Part shown: positions 27,147 through 35,829 of the stretch, in pieces
How positions within the stretch are numbered: the stretch's first letter is position 1
How the letters are laid out: each line of letters opens with the position of its first letter
Source of the DNA: Thalassococcus halodurans
Lineage (GTDB): Bacteria > Pseudomonadota > Alphaproteobacteria > Rhodobacterales > Rhodobacteraceae
Direction of reading: 5' to 3'
DNA: 64,000 nt
NCBI RefSeq assembly: GCF_900108225.1
Contig: NZ_FNUZ01000002.1
Location: forward strand, 932,501 to 996,500
Made by a program: the position numbers and the translations under genes
Notes under the pieces: generated by a model
Databases searched by the model: none
The model's input: the letters and a program-made list of their open reading frames with translations, nothing else
Told to the model about the DNA's origin: nothing

Positions 27147-28325
27147 ATGAACGGAGCGGATACCGCCTGGATCATCGTCGCAACCGCGCTGGTCCTGTTT
27201 ATGACGCTACCTGGCCTCGCCTTGTTCTATGGCGGCTTGGTGCGGGCACGAAATGTGCTGTCAGTTTTCATGCATTGTTATGCAATTGCCTGTTTAATGA
27301 GCGTCCTTTGGTTCGCTTTCGGGTATTCCATCGCGTTCGGTGACGGAAATGCCTACTGGGGCGGTCTCGGGAAAATGTTCCTTGATGGGGTCACTGCAGA
27401 CAGCCTGTCAGGCACCCTGCCCGAAATCCTGTTCTTTGCCTTTCAGATGACATTTGCGATCATCACACCGGCCCTGATCGTCGGTGCTTATGTTGAACGC
27501 GTGGGCTTTGGTTTTGTGCTGATCTTCTCGTCCCTGTGGATGCTGATCTGCTACGCACCGGTTGTTCACTGGATCTGGGGCGGTGGTATGCTGGCCGACG
27601 GCGGCATCTTTGGCGACACAGGCGCGCGTGACTTTGCAGGCGGCATCGTGGTTCACGAAACAGCCGGTCTGGCCGCCTTGATCATCGCGATGTTCCTTGG
27701 CCCGCGCAAAAACAAAACCACACCTCCGCACGCCCCCGGTTACACCATGATCGGTGCCGCGATGCTGTGGGTCGGCTGGTTCGGCTTTAACGGCGGTTCG
27801 CAACTGGCCGCTGACGGTGGCGCTGCGATGGCGCTGACAGTCACTCACATCTCGGCAGCGACCGCATCGCTGACATGGGCGCTGTGGGAGAAGATCAAGT
27901 TCGGCCGCGCATCCCTGGTCGGTATGGTCACCGGTACAATTGCAGGCCTCGCCTCTATCACTCCGGCATCCGGCTTTGTTGGCCCGGTCGAAGCCCTGAT
28001 CATCGGCGCAGTCGCAGGTATCCTGTGTCAGGAAGCCGTGAACCTGATCCGCAACAAACTGCAGATCGACGACACGCTGGACGTCTTCGCGGTCCACGGC
28101 GTTGGCGGCATCTTCGGCACGATCATGATCGCTGCCTTCGGTGCTGGCAGCTGGGCTGCTCAGCTGGGATCACTGGCCATCGTCGGTGTCTTCACCATCG
28201 TTGTCACAGTCGCGCTGGTCTACATCACCAAACTGGTCGCACCGCTGCGCGTTGATGATGAAACAGAGCACAACGGTCTCGACATCTCTGTTCACGGCGA
28301 ACGCGCCTACGACATCACAAGCTGA
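27147..28325 (+). CDS. amt: Ammonium transporter (Amt/Rh family)
   Basis: A 392-residue trimeric channel for ammonium with 11 predicted membrane helices. The first helix sequence LPGLALFYGGLVRARNVLS is characteristic. The twin histidines of the pore are in GGIVVHETAGLAAL near 168 and DVFAVHGVGGIFG near 318. AAGGGAA lies seven bases before the ATG. No glnK/PII gene is adjacent, unlike many amt loci. The 155-base upstream region shows no -24/-12 (GG-N10-GC type) promoter, consistent with an NtrC that works without sigma-54. Confidence 0.94.
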   Translation: MNGADTAWIIVATALVLFMTLPGLALFYGGLVRARNVLSVFMHCYAIACLMSVLWFAFGYSIAFGDGNAYWGGLGKMFLDGVTADSLSGTLPEILFFAFQMTFAIITPALIVGAYVERVGFGFVLIFSSLWMLICYAPVVHWIWGGGMLADGGIFGDTGARDFAGGIVVHETAGLAALIIAMFLGPRKNKTTPPHAPGYTMIGAAMLWVGWFGFNGGSQLAADGGAAMALTVTHISAATASLTWALWEKIKFGRASLVGMVTGTIAGLASITPASGFVGPVEALIIGAVAGILCQEAVNLIRNKLQIDDTLDVFAVHGVGGIFGTIMIAAFGAGSWAAQLGSLAIVGVFTIVVTVALVYITKLVAPLRVDDETEHNGLDISVHGERAYDITS

Positions 28326-28349
28326 TCAGAGCTGGATATGAAAAACATG

Positions 28350-28380
28350 AACCGTCGCGCCTGTCGCGGCGGTTTTTCTT
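28350..28380 (+). terminator. Intrinsic terminator of amt
   Basis: AACCGTCGCG (28350-28359) pairs with CGCGGCGGTT (28365-28374) with one G-U pair around a five-base loop. TTTCTT follows. It begins 24 bases after the amt stop codon. Confidence 0.8.
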
Positions 28381-28440
28381 TGGGGCTTTGCCCCCTTGGC
28401 CTTCGGCCAATTCCCCCAAGGTATTTATGGAAAGAAAATA
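28381..28440. repeat. Rhodobacteraceae-style intergenic repeat
   Basis: A GGGGC-TTT-GCCCC hairpin, then TTGGCCTTCGGCCAA and the tract CCCCCAAGGTATTTATGG occur directly after the amt terminator. From memory, very similar CCCCCAAGGTATTT-containing palindromic elements are scattered between genes in Rhodobacteraceae genomes. Only one copy is seen in this window, so the repeat nature is recalled, not shown. Confidence 0.45.
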
Positions 28441-28524
28441 CATAAAAGCCTGCGCCCGATCCGAGGACGCAGGCCAACGACCTAAGGACGAGATAAACCA
28501 GAGCGGCGCAGCCGCACAATTGGA

Positions 28525-28968
28525 TCAGGTGTAGAGTTCGGCAGCGCGGCGTTCGAACGCGCGCACGATGCGTTGCATCGCCTCGTAAAAGAACATGCCA
28601 GCCGCCCCTTGCAGGATCGGATTGCGGAATTCGAAATCCACAAAGAAATGCACGTCCACACCGCCTTCGACATCTTCGAAATGCCAGCGGCTGTGCATGT
28701 GACGAAAGGGACCATCCAGATACTCGGTATCAATGCGCTTTTCGCCGTCCGTCAGCGTCACTTTCGACCCGAAGCGTTCACGAAATACCTTAAAGCTGAT
28801 CACCAGATCGGCCAGCATCACCCTCTGCTCACCTTGCCGTTCCTCAGAACGGATGCGCGCGGCGGCGCACCAGGGCAGAAATTTCGGATAGGATGCGACG
28901 TCGGCAACAAGATCGTACATCTGCTGCGCAGTGTAAGGCAGCGTTTTCGTTTCAGAGTGGGTCGGCAT
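28525..28968 (-). CDS. COQ10/RatA-type START-domain protein
   Basis: A 147-residue single-domain polyketide-cyclase/START-fold protein. The family pattern [22 protein letters not shown] near residue 10 and the central [12 protein letters not shown] are clear. Eukaryotic and alphaproteobacterial homologues (COQ10) bind coenzyme Q and support respiration, and gammaproteobacterial RatA is a related protein. ATG 28968 is chosen because it starts the conserved domain and has GGGG upstream. Longer in-frame starts overlap the divergent hpt region. It is transcribed divergently from hpt. Confidence 0.85.
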   Translation of the reverse strand: MPTHSETKTLPYTAQQMYDLVADVASYPKFLPWCAAARIRSEERQGEQRVMLADLVISFKVFRERFGSKVTLTDGEKRIDTEYLDGPFRHMHSRWHFEDVEGGVDVHFFVDFEFRNPILQGAAGMFFYEAMQRIVRAFERRAAELYT

Positions 28969-29043
28969 GACGCCCCGTTTCATCGTGACAGTGGTGCTGG
29001 ATGTCGTATGCTCGGGGCGAAAAATCAAGGGCAAGACGTGACC

Positions 29044-29583
29044 ATGCAACCATATGTCATAGATGAAATGATCTCGGCCAAAGCCATCGCCGCCCGAATC
29101 GAGGCGCTGGCGCAGGAAATCGCCGCTGAATATTCGGACACGGACAAGCTTGTGGTTGTCGGCCTTTTGCGCGGCAGCTTTGTGTTTATCGCCGATCTAG
29201 TCCGTGAATTGTCCCTGCCGGTCGAGGTCGATTTCCTTGAGGTTTCCTCCTATGGCGACGCCATGGAATCGAGCCGCGAGGTGCGCGTTCTGAAAGACCT
29301 GCGCAGCGGGATCGAGGGGCGTGATGTTCTGGTGGTCGAGGACATCGTGGACACGGGCTTTACCCTGAGCCACGTGATCAAGATGCTGCAAAACAGGACG
29401 CCCCACAAACTGCGCACCATCGCTTTGCTGGACAAACCATCGCGGCGCGAGGTTGATGTCCGTGCCGATTGGACCGGCTTTGAAATTCCCGACGAATTTG
29501 TCGTGGGCTATGGCATCGATTTTGCCCAGCGCAACCGCAACCTTCCGTTCATCGGGAAGGTCAGGTTCACTGAGACCGATTAA
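29044..29583 (+). CDS. hpt: Hypoxanthine phosphoribosyltransferase
   Basis: A 179-residue purine-salvage enzyme that makes IMP/GMP from hypoxanthine/guanine and PRPP. The PRPP-binding motif [14 protein letters not shown] is near residue 98, [12 protein letters not shown] near 44 is the first loop, and the hood residues are in [10 protein letters not shown] near 138. The frame is open far upstream (from 28573), but that part is antisense to the START-domain gene, so ATG 29044 is the real start. The C-terminal 4 bases overlap the convergent Hint-domain gene. Confidence 0.92.
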   Translation: MQPYVIDEMISAKAIAARIEALAQEIAAEYSDTDKLVVVGLLRGSFVFIADLVRELSLPVEVDFLEVSSYGDAMESSREVRVLKDLRSGIEGRDVLVVEDIVDTGFTLSHVIKMLQNRTPHKLRTIALLDKPSRREVDVRADWTGFEIPDEFVVGYGIDFAQRNRNLPFIGKVRFTETD

Positions 29584-30686
29584 AGCAGGATCAAACCGTG
29601 CGGTGTGACGCCGCGCGGAACTTTGCCCGGGCTCTCATAGATCAATTCAAATGCCTGTCCCGCGCCGGCCTCTTTGGCCTTTCTTCCTGTCAAAAAGGGT
29701 CGCGCCGTTGGCGTCCGCGGCGCTTCATCAAAAGCCCTCGCAAATATCTCGGGACATTTTCGCAAAAAATCACTGCGGGCGCTGTCGCTGAGGACCGAAA
29801 GCGAACGTGGCCCAAGGTAAAGCGTTTCGCTCCATACTCCATTCGCTAGCACCAGTTCATGAGCCTCGCAAAGGATATGAACAAAATGAACTCTGGAACG
29901 TGGCTTAATCCTGATCGTGTCATTGTTGACCAGATGCTTGGCTGCGATCAGCGCCTGATGCTGGCCACACATTTCATGAACCTTGGGTCCGACAACCAAC
30001 ATGCGATGTTGCTGCGAGACTGAAAGGTATTCATCGCCTGTATCAGGGTCATGAAAGACGACAGGTGCATTTGCATCTGTGCCTCGCAGTCGCGAATGAC
30101 CGACCCAGACAAGCTTTTGATAGCCGTGATCCAGTGTCATGACCTCGTCGCCACTGACCAGTCGGTCAACCCGAATGTCCCCTTGTCGTGTTCGTATCTG
30201 CGTACTGGCATCAAAACACACAAACGGGTCATCCACGGCAGACAACGCGACGCCACTATATTCGACACCGTCCCACGTCCCGAGTTGAAGGTACGTGACA
30301 TCGCTATAGTGGCCAGCGGGAATGTCGCTATCCATGATACGGACCGAATAGCTACCGTCATCGAACAGCGTAACTTGCAGCGAGATATCGGTATACGTGA
30401 CCCCGTAAATTGTGAGCGTGGAATTGGTATAAAGTGCGACCTCTTCCGGGATCAGCGTCATCGTAGGGCCAATAATGGCCTCACCGGAATCAGTTCGCGA
30501 TCCATCAAAGGAATCGTCATCGTAAATGATACCGTCGCCATTCGCGTCCCGCAGAATGACGTCGACATATTGCGACGTATCGATGACCAATCCGTTGCCG
30601 ATTGCATCAAGGTTATTGTAGTCGAAAATGCTGTATCCCGGCCAGGGCGTGGTAACGTACCATCCCCAGCTTGCTACATCAGGCAT
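29580..30686 (-). CDS. Hint-domain (hedgehog/intein-like) protein
   Basis: A 368-residue protein of unknown function. The N-terminal 150 residues are Asp/Gly/Tyr-rich and beta-strand-like, without a signal peptide. A Hint_2-type domain starts at Cys157 ([15 protein letters not shown]) and continues with [26 protein letters not shown] and [18 protein letters not shown], typical for Rhodobacteraceae members. Hint domains carry out self-cleavage, and the N-terminal Cys needed for thioester formation is present. The C-terminal 60 residues are basic. TAGGA lies seven bases before the ATG. Such proteins often sit on the cell surface or are secreted by type I systems. No RTX repeats are seen here. 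Confidence 0.8.
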   Translation of the reverse strand: MPDVASWGWYVTTPWPGYSIFDYNNLDAIGNGLVIDTSQYVDVILRDANGDGIIYDDDSFDGSRTDSGEAIIGPTMTLIPEEVALYTNSTLTIYGVTYTDISLQVTLFDDGSYSVRIMDSDIPAGHYSDVTYLQLGTWDGVEYSGVALSAVDDPFVCFDASTQIRTRQGDIRVDRLVSGDEVMTLDHGYQKLVWVGHSRLRGTDANAPVVFHDPDTGDEYLSVSQQHRMLVVGPKVHEMCGQHQALIAAKHLVNNDTIRIKPRSRVHFVHILCEAHELVLANGVWSETLYLGPRSLSVLSDSARSDFLRKCPEIFARAFDEAPRTPTARPFLTGRKAKEAGAGQAFELIYESPGKVPRGVTPHGLILL

Positions 30687-30844
30687 CCCTGCATCCTACC
30701 AATCATCTACTCCACGACGTCATCGACAAGATTGCTGCTTCCGAATGCCAATAGCTGCGGTCACAACAAATCCCACGCACGACGCAAAATTGGTGCCATC
30801 CTCGACAGCACAAACAGGCAGGAATTAGTGGGGATCGGGTCTGT

Positions 30845-31501
30845 TTATTCGGCGGCGTTCCGAAGTGCCGCCATCAGGTTCTGGAACTTTTCACCCTGAA
30901 CAGCGACGTGCCCGCGCAAGGTGTTGGCGGCGGTTTCCGCGTCGCCGTTCACCAGCGCCGAGACGATCGCCTCGTGTTCGGCCATGGATTGCGACATGCG
31001 CCCGCGCAGTCGCAACTGCTGGCGGCGGAATGGTTTCAGACGGTTGTGCAGACGCTGCGCCTCTTGTTCAAGAAAGGCGTTGCCGGACTGTTTGTAGATG
31101 ATCAGATGAAAGCGTTCGTTTTCATTGTAGTAGCCATCGGCATCCCCTGCATCGACAGCCATCTGGCATTTGGCATTGGCGTCGCGCAAGTTTTCAATAG
31201 CCTGATCTGTAATGCGTACCGCGGCGAAACGACCGCAGGCTGCTTCCAGTTCGGCCATCACCTCGAACATCTCAAGAAGCTCGACCGGACCGGGTTGCCG
31301 CACGAATGTCCCGCGACGGGGAATCAGTTCGACCAGTCCGGTCAGGGACAGGCGCTGGAATGCTTCACGGATCGGAGTACGGGAAACGCCGAATTGTTCG
31401 GCCAGCCGGACCTCGTCCAGCCGGTCTCCATCAGAATAACCACCTGCGAAGATCATCTCTTCAATCTGTGTGGCAATGCTATCTGCGCGACGTGTTTCCA
31501 T
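30845..31501 (-). CDS. matR: GntR-family regulator of malonate use, MatR-like
   Basis: A 218-residue FCD-type GntR protein. The winged helix-turn-helix spans residues 5-65 (EVRLAEQFGVSRTPIREAFQRL), followed by the helical ligand domain with NENERFHLIIY near 125 and EHEAIVSALVNGD near 190, whose His/Asn residues usually bind metal and ligand. It is divergent from matPQMAB, and a TTGTATACAA palindrome lies between them. MatR of rhizobia represses malonate genes until malonate is present, so the same role is likely. ATG 31501 is chosen over a TTG at 31507. Neither has a clear ribosome site. Confidence 0.85.
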   Translation of the reverse strand: METRRADSIATQIEEMIFAGGYSDGDRLDEVRLAEQFGVSRTPIREAFQRLSLTGLVELIPRRGTFVRQPGPVELLEMFEVMAELEAACGRFAAVRITDQAIENLRDANAKCQMAVDAGDADGYYNENERFHLIIYKQSGNAFLEQEAQRLHNRLKPFRRQQLRLRGRMSQSMAEHEAIVSALVNGDAETAANTLRGHVAVQGEKFQNLMAALRNAAE

Positions 31502-31547
31502 GATCAAGGATTAGACGCAGTTTCCTCAAAGTTCAAGAAATCAATTC

Positions 31548-31557
31548 TTGTATACAA
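31548..31557. promoter_or_regulatory. Candidate MatR operator
   Basis: TTGTATACAA is a perfect ten-base palindrome within ATTCTTGTATACAAAAT, six bases upstream of the predicted matP -35 box. From memory, MatR of Rhizobium leguminosarum bv. trifolii recognises a TCTTGTA/TACACGA-type element, and the left half matches exactly. It can serve both divergent promoters. Confidence 0.6.
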
Positions 31558-31562
31558 AATGT

Positions 31563-31590
31563 TTGACTCTGGAAACACAGGCTCCATAGT
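31563..31590 (+). promoter_or_regulatory. Candidate sigma-70 promoter of matPQMAB
   Basis: TTGACT (31563-31568) and CATAGT (31585-31590) are separated by 16 bases. The start of transcription would be near 31597, giving a leader of about 40 bases with the strong GGGAGGAG site before matP. The operator lies immediately upstream of the -35 box. Confidence 0.45.
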
Positions 31591-31637
31591 GTGGCGCAGG
31601 TTCTGGCATTGCCGGTCAACCAAAGGGAGGAGAAACC

Positions 31638-32624
31638 ATGAAATCCATTTTGAAATCCGCTGTCGCGGCCACCGCCCTATTGGCGCTTGGTACAATGGCG
31701 CAGGCCACTGAACTGCGCCTGTCGCACCAGTGGTCGAACAAGGACGTCCGCCATCAGGTGGCGCAGATCGTAGCTGATGAGGTGGCTGCCGCTGGCGTTG
31801 ACCTCGACATCAAGATCTTCGGCTCAAAGTCTTTGTTCAAACCGCGCGAACAGTACAAACCGCTGAGCCGTGGCCAGTTGGACATGACGGTTCTGCCGCT
31901 CAGCTATGCTGGCGGTCAGCAGCCTGCGTTCAACCTGACACTGATGCCTGGTCTGGTGAAAAACCACGATCACGCAGCGCGCCTGAGCAACTCGCCCTTC
32001 ATGGAAGCGCTTGAAGCCAAGATGGCAGAAGACGACGTGATGGTTCTGGTCCACGGCTATCTGGCCGGTGGCTTTGTCGGAAAAGACAAGTGCATCACCA
32101 AGCCCGAAGACGTGGCGGGCCTTCAGACACGTGCGGCAGGCAAAGCGTTTGAACAGATGCTGGCCGGCGCAGGTGCCTCGATCGCATCTATGGCGTCGTC
32201 CGAAATCTACAACGCGATGCAGACAGGTGTTCTGACAGCTGCGAACACATCGTCTTCGTCGTTTGTGTCCTACCGCATCTATGAGCAGGTCAGCTGCTAT
32301 ACACCGGCAGGCGACGTTGCGCTTTGGTTCATGTATCAGCCGTTGCTGATGAACAAATCCACGTTCGAAGGTCTGACCGAAGCACAGCAGGAAGCACTTC
32401 TTGCCGCTGCCGCAAAAGCAGAAGCCTTCTATCTGGAAGAGGCCAAGAAGCAGGACGCCGCTTCGGCCAAAGTCTTTGCTGACGCGGGCGTCGAGATCGC
32501 GGAAATGAGCGCTGAAGACTTTGAAGCATGGCGCGCGCTTGCGCAGGAAACATCCTACAAAGCCTTCGTCGAAGAAGTGCCGGACGGTCAGGCACTGCTG
32601 GATATGGCATTGGCGGTCGAGTAA
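31638..32624 (+). CDS. matP: Malonate TRAP transporter substrate-binding protein
   Basis: A 328-residue periplasmic receptor. A Sec signal peptide (MKSILKSAVAATALLALG...AQA) is probably cleaved before Thr24. DctP-type features include GLQTRAAGKAFEQM near residue 155, with the carboxylate-binding arginine, and QTGVLTAANTSSSSF near 195. GGGAGGAG stands about six bases before the ATG. It is followed by the two permease genes and by malonyl-CoA decarboxylase and synthetase, the gene order known as matPQMAB in Sinorhizobium, so malonate is the likely ligand. Confidence 0.92.
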   Translation: MKSILKSAVAATALLALGTMAQATELRLSHQWSNKDVRHQVAQIVADEVAAAGVDLDIKIFGSKSLFKPREQYKPLSRGQLDMTVLPLSYAGGQQPAFNLTLMPGLVKNHDHAARLSNSPFMEALEAKMAEDDVMVLVHGYLAGGFVGKDKCITKPEDVAGLQTRAAGKAFEQMLAGAGASIASMASSEIYNAMQTGVLTAANTSSSSFVSYRIYEQVSCYTPAGDVALWFMYQPLLMNKSTFEGLTEAQQEALLAAAAKAEAFYLEEAKKQDAASAKVFADAGVEIAEMSAEDFEAWRALAQETSYKAFVEEVPDGQALLDMALAVE

Positions 32625-32705
32625 CCGCCCCGTCAGGGCGGCGCACCAGCCGCCCTGATTTATGCTACAATCCCACCACACAGACACACCACAAGGACGT
32701 CAACT

Positions 32706-33257
32706 ATGGCTGGCCACAGCACCCCTGTGCGCGTCGCACAGACTGGCGACAACAAATTTCTAAGGGCCGTTGCTGCCCTGTCTACTTTGGCGGGCTGGAC
32801 CTCGGCTGCGATGATTGTCGCGGCTGTCGGGATCACCTGTCAGATGATCTTTATCCGCTTTGTTTTGAACGGCTCGACCGTGTGGCAAACCGAGGCCGTC
32901 ATCTATCTGGTCATCGCGGCGACCCTGATCGGTCTTCCGTACGTCCAGCGCCTGCGCGGCCACGTGAATGTCGACCTGATCCCTATCTCTCTTGCACCCA
33001 AGGCCCGCTTTGGAATGTTTTTGTGCACGTCCATTCTGTCGATCGTGATCGTTGCGATCATGCTTTGGTACGGATTTGAGTACTGGCATTTCGCATGGGA
33101 CCGCGGCTGGCGGTCTGACACCGTCTGGGGCGTACGCCTTTGGATTCCCTATCTGGCCCTGCCCGTCGGTTTCGGCCTTTACCTACTACAACTGATCGCT
33201 GATCTGATCGCTGTCCTGATCGGCGCGGATAAGCCCTTTGGCCTGGAGGCCGACTGA
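32706..33257 (+). CDS. matQ: Malonate TRAP transporter small permease
   Basis: A 183-residue DctQ-type protein with four membrane helices, including TCQMIFIRFVLNGSTVWQTE near residue 45, the usual amphipathic family segment. It follows matP after 81 bases that contain a short GC-rich hairpin, which may tune the higher level needed for the binding protein. The TGA overlaps the ATG of matM by one base, so the two permeases are coupled. Confidence 0.9.
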   Translation: MAGHSTPVRVAQTGDNKFLRAVAALSTLAGWTSAAMIVAAVGITCQMIFIRFVLNGSTVWQTEAVIYLVIAATLIGLPYVQRLRGHVNVDLIPISLAPKARFGMFLCTSILSIVIVAIMLWYGFEYWHFAWDRGWRSDTVWGVRLWIPYLALPVGFGLYLLQLIADLIAVLIGADKPFGLEAD

Positions 33258-34573
33258 TGGATCCCCTCGTCCTTGGCGCATTGGTTGCGCTTGTCACTAT
33301 CTGTGTTCTTTTCTCGGGCGTGTCTGTTGCGCTTGGCCTGCTGATCGTTTCCGCCGGTTTCCTGATCGTATTTGATGGTATGCGGTCGCTGGAACTGATG
33401 CCGGAAATCCTGTTCGGCAAACTTGATAACTTCGCCCTACTGTCCATCCCGATGTTCATCATCATGGGGGCGTCTATCGCCTCGACCCGTGCGGGCGCAG
33501 ACCTGTACGAGGCTCTTGAGCGTTGGCTGACCCGCGTTCCCGGTGGTCTGGTCGTGTCCAACCTTGGCGCCTGCGCGCTGTTTGCCGCGATGTCGGGATC
33601 GTCCCCCGCAACCTGCGCCGCGATTGGCAAAATGGGCATCCCTGAAATGCGCAAGCGTGGCTATCCCGATGGCGTGGCCGCAGGCTCTATCGCTGCGGGT
33701 GGCACGCTGGGCATTCTGATCCCGCCATCTGTGACGATGATCGTCTATGGTATCGCCACTGAAACCTCGATTGGCCGTCTGTTTCTGGCAGGCGTCATCC
33801 CCGGCCTGCTTCTGGTGGGTCTGTTCATGGCGTGGTCGCTGTATTCCACATGGAAGTCTGGCAATGCGGCGCAGCTGGGATCGGGTAGCTACACTTGGGC
33901 AGAACGGTTCGAAATCCTGCCGCGCGTTCTGCCGTTCCTGCTGATCATCATCGGCGTTCTCTATGCGATGTATGGCGGTGTCGCGACACCGTCTGAAACT
34001 GCAGCGGTTGGCGCGCTGATGTGTCTGGTCATCGCGATGGTCATCTACAAACTGTGGAACCCGCGTGATTTGTGGGTCGTCCTGCGGGACAGCACCAAGG
34101 AAAGCGTTATGATCCTGTTCATCATCGCCGCCGCAGGTGTGTTTTCCTACATGCTGTCATCGCTGTTCATCACGCAAAGCATCGCGGAATGGATTGGCAC
34201 GCTGGATGTGAACCGTTGGGTCCTTATGGGCGCGATCAACCTGTTCCTGTTGGTTGCGGGCTTCTTCCTGCCGCCGGTCGCGGTCATCCTGATGGCAGCG
34301 CCGATCCTGTTGCCGATCATCACAACGGCAGGCTTTGATCCGATCTGGTTCGCGGTTGTTCTGACGATCAACATGGAAATCGGCCTGATTTCCCCGCCGG
34401 TTGGTCTGAACCTTTACGTGATTAACGGCATCGCGCCTGATATCTCGCTCAAGACCATTCTGGTTGGGTCTCTGCCCTTTGTGGCCTGCATGGTGATTGC
34501 CATCATCCTGCTGTGCCTGTTCCCGGGTCTGGCAACTTGGCTGCCTAACGTTGTCATGGGAACCGCGATATGA
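33257..34573 (+). CDS. matM: Malonate TRAP transporter large permease
   Basis: A 438-residue DctM-type membrane protein with about 12 helices, the sodium-coupled transport channel. LLSIPMFIIMGASIAS near residue 70, AAMSGSSPATCAAIGKMGIPEM near 112 and LGILIPPSVTMIVYGIATETSIG near 153 are family motifs. The stop overlaps the start of matA by 4 bases (ATGA). The tight coupling of transporter and malonyl-CoA enzymes supports malonate as substrate. Confidence 0.93.
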   Translation: MDPLVLGALVALVTICVLFSGVSVALGLLIVSAGFLIVFDGMRSLELMPEILFGKLDNFALLSIPMFIIMGASIASTRAGADLYEALERWLTRVPGGLVVSNLGACALFAAMSGSSPATCAAIGKMGIPEMRKRGYPDGVAAGSIAAGGTLGILIPPSVTMIVYGIATETSIGRLFLAGVIPGLLLVGLFMAWSLYSTWKSGNAAQLGSGSYTWAERFEILPRVLPFLLIIIGVLYAMYGGVATPSETAAVGALMCLVIAMVIYKLWNPRDLWVVLRDSTKESVMILFIIAAAGVFSYMLSSLFITQSIAEWIGTLDVNRWVLMGAINLFLLVAGFFLPPVAVILMAAPILLPIITTAGFDPIWFAVVLTINMEIGLISPPVGLNLYVINGIAPDISLKTILVGSLPFVACMVIAIILLCLFPGLATWLPNVVMGTAI

Positions 34574-35817
34574 CGCTGCTTGCCGATCTTCTGTCGACCG
34601 TTTTCGAACGGCGACACCAAAATCAGGCCGGATCGGGCAAAGATGGCCGCCCGATCTACGAACTGGCCGAAGCCCTCGTCGGGGCTTCGTCCGAACCCTC
34701 GGGTCTGGCATTGGCCTCCGATATCCTTAGTCGCTACGAAGTGATGTCGGACGCAGACAAACTGGCGTTTTTCAGCCAAGTGGCAACGGGCATGGATATC
34801 GATCCTCCAACGGTACGCGAAGCGCTTGACGCATATGAGGAAAGCCCATCCAAAGCGACTTATCGCGCTTACACCGAGGCCTGCGAACCCCGCCGTCAGG
34901 AACTGATCCGCCGGTTGAACAGCGTGCCCGGCGCCACAGAGCGTCTGGTGCGGATGCGGGCCGATCTCTTGCGCCTCGGGGCTAAAGCGCCCGAGCTGCA
35001 GGCGCTTGATCTGGATTTCCGTCACCTGTTTGCCAGTTGGTTCAACCGTGGCTTTCTGGTGCTGCGCCCCATCAACTGGGAAAGCCCTGCGCATATTCTG
35101 GAAAAGATCATCGCCTATGAGGCTGTTCACGCCATCGACAGCTGGGATGACCTGCGCCGCCGATTGCAACCCAGTGACCGGCGCTGCTTTGCCTTCTTCC
35201 ACCCCTCCATGCCGCAGGAACCGCTGATCTTTGTTGAGGTGGCCCTGACCAAAGGCATCGCCAATTCGGTGCAAAAGCTGCTGTCCGAAGATCGCACGCC
35301 GATGACCGCGGCTGACGCGGACACAGCGGTGTTCTATTCGATTTCCAACTGTCAGGCCGGACTGGCCGGTATTTCCTTTGGCAATTTCTTGATCAAACAA
35401 GTGGCGGCTGATCTGTCGGCCGAACTTGGCGGACTGAAAACCTTTGTCACCCTGTCCCCCATCCCGAAAATGGCGGATTGGATTTTGCAGGAAAACATCA
35501 GCTGGGATCAATCAAACCCCGAAGGCACCCGCATTCTCGCAGCCCACTACCTGACACAGGCCAAATCCCGTGGCGGTTTGCCCTATGATCCGGTGGCGCG
35601 ATTCCACCTTGGGAACGGCGCGATTTTGCACGCAGTTCATGCAGATGCCGATATTTCCCCCAAAGGACGCAAACAGTCTGGCGGGGCGATGGTGAATTAC
35701 CTTTACGATCTGAAAAAGATCGAAGAAAACCACGACGCTTTCGTCACACGACAAGAGGTGGCCACGTCAGATGCGGTTGATGCTCTGGCCAAGGCCGCCG
35801 CGACCAAACAGAACTAG
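34570..35817 (+). CDS. matA: Malonyl-CoA decarboxylase
   Basis: A 415-residue enzyme that decarboxylates malonyl-CoA to acetyl-CoA. The first half is helical (about 1-180). The catalytic half shows HPSMPQEPLIFVEVAL near residue 215, NCQAGLAGISFGNFLIKQV near 262, FVTLSPIPKM near 296 and PVARFHLGNGA near 340, the conserved Ser/His region of the family. No mitochondrial or peroxisomal signals are expected or seen. It overlaps matM by 4 bases and precedes matB by 12 bases, completing the path malonate, malonyl-CoA, acetyl-CoA. Confidence 0.93.
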   Translation: MTLLADLLSTVFERRHQNQAGSGKDGRPIYELAEALVGASSEPSGLALASDILSRYEVMSDADKLAFFSQVATGMDIDPPTVREALDAYEESPSKATYRAYTEACEPRRQELIRRLNSVPGATERLVRMRADLLRLGAKAPELQALDLDFRHLFASWFNRGFLVLRPINWESPAHILEKIIAYEAVHAIDSWDDLRRRLQPSDRRCFAFFHPSMPQEPLIFVEVALTKGIANSVQKLLSEDRTPMTAADADTAVFYSISNCQAGLAGISFGNFLIKQVAADLSAELGGLKTFVTLSPIPKMADWILQENISWDQSNPEGTRILAAHYLTQAKSRGGLPYDPVARFHLGNGAILHAVHADADISPKGRKQSGGAMVNYLYDLKKIEENHDAFVTRQEVATSDAVDALAKAAATKQN

Positions 35818-35829
35818 AAAGGCGCTGTC

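Noticed and set aside
28573-29043. In-frame N-terminal extension of hpt
   Set aside because: The segment is antisense to the START-domain gene, and HPRT proteins begin at the ATG at 29044.
30687-30844. Possible gene between the Hint-domain gene and matR
   Set aside because: No frame with a start, ribosome site and coding composition was found in this 158-base gap.
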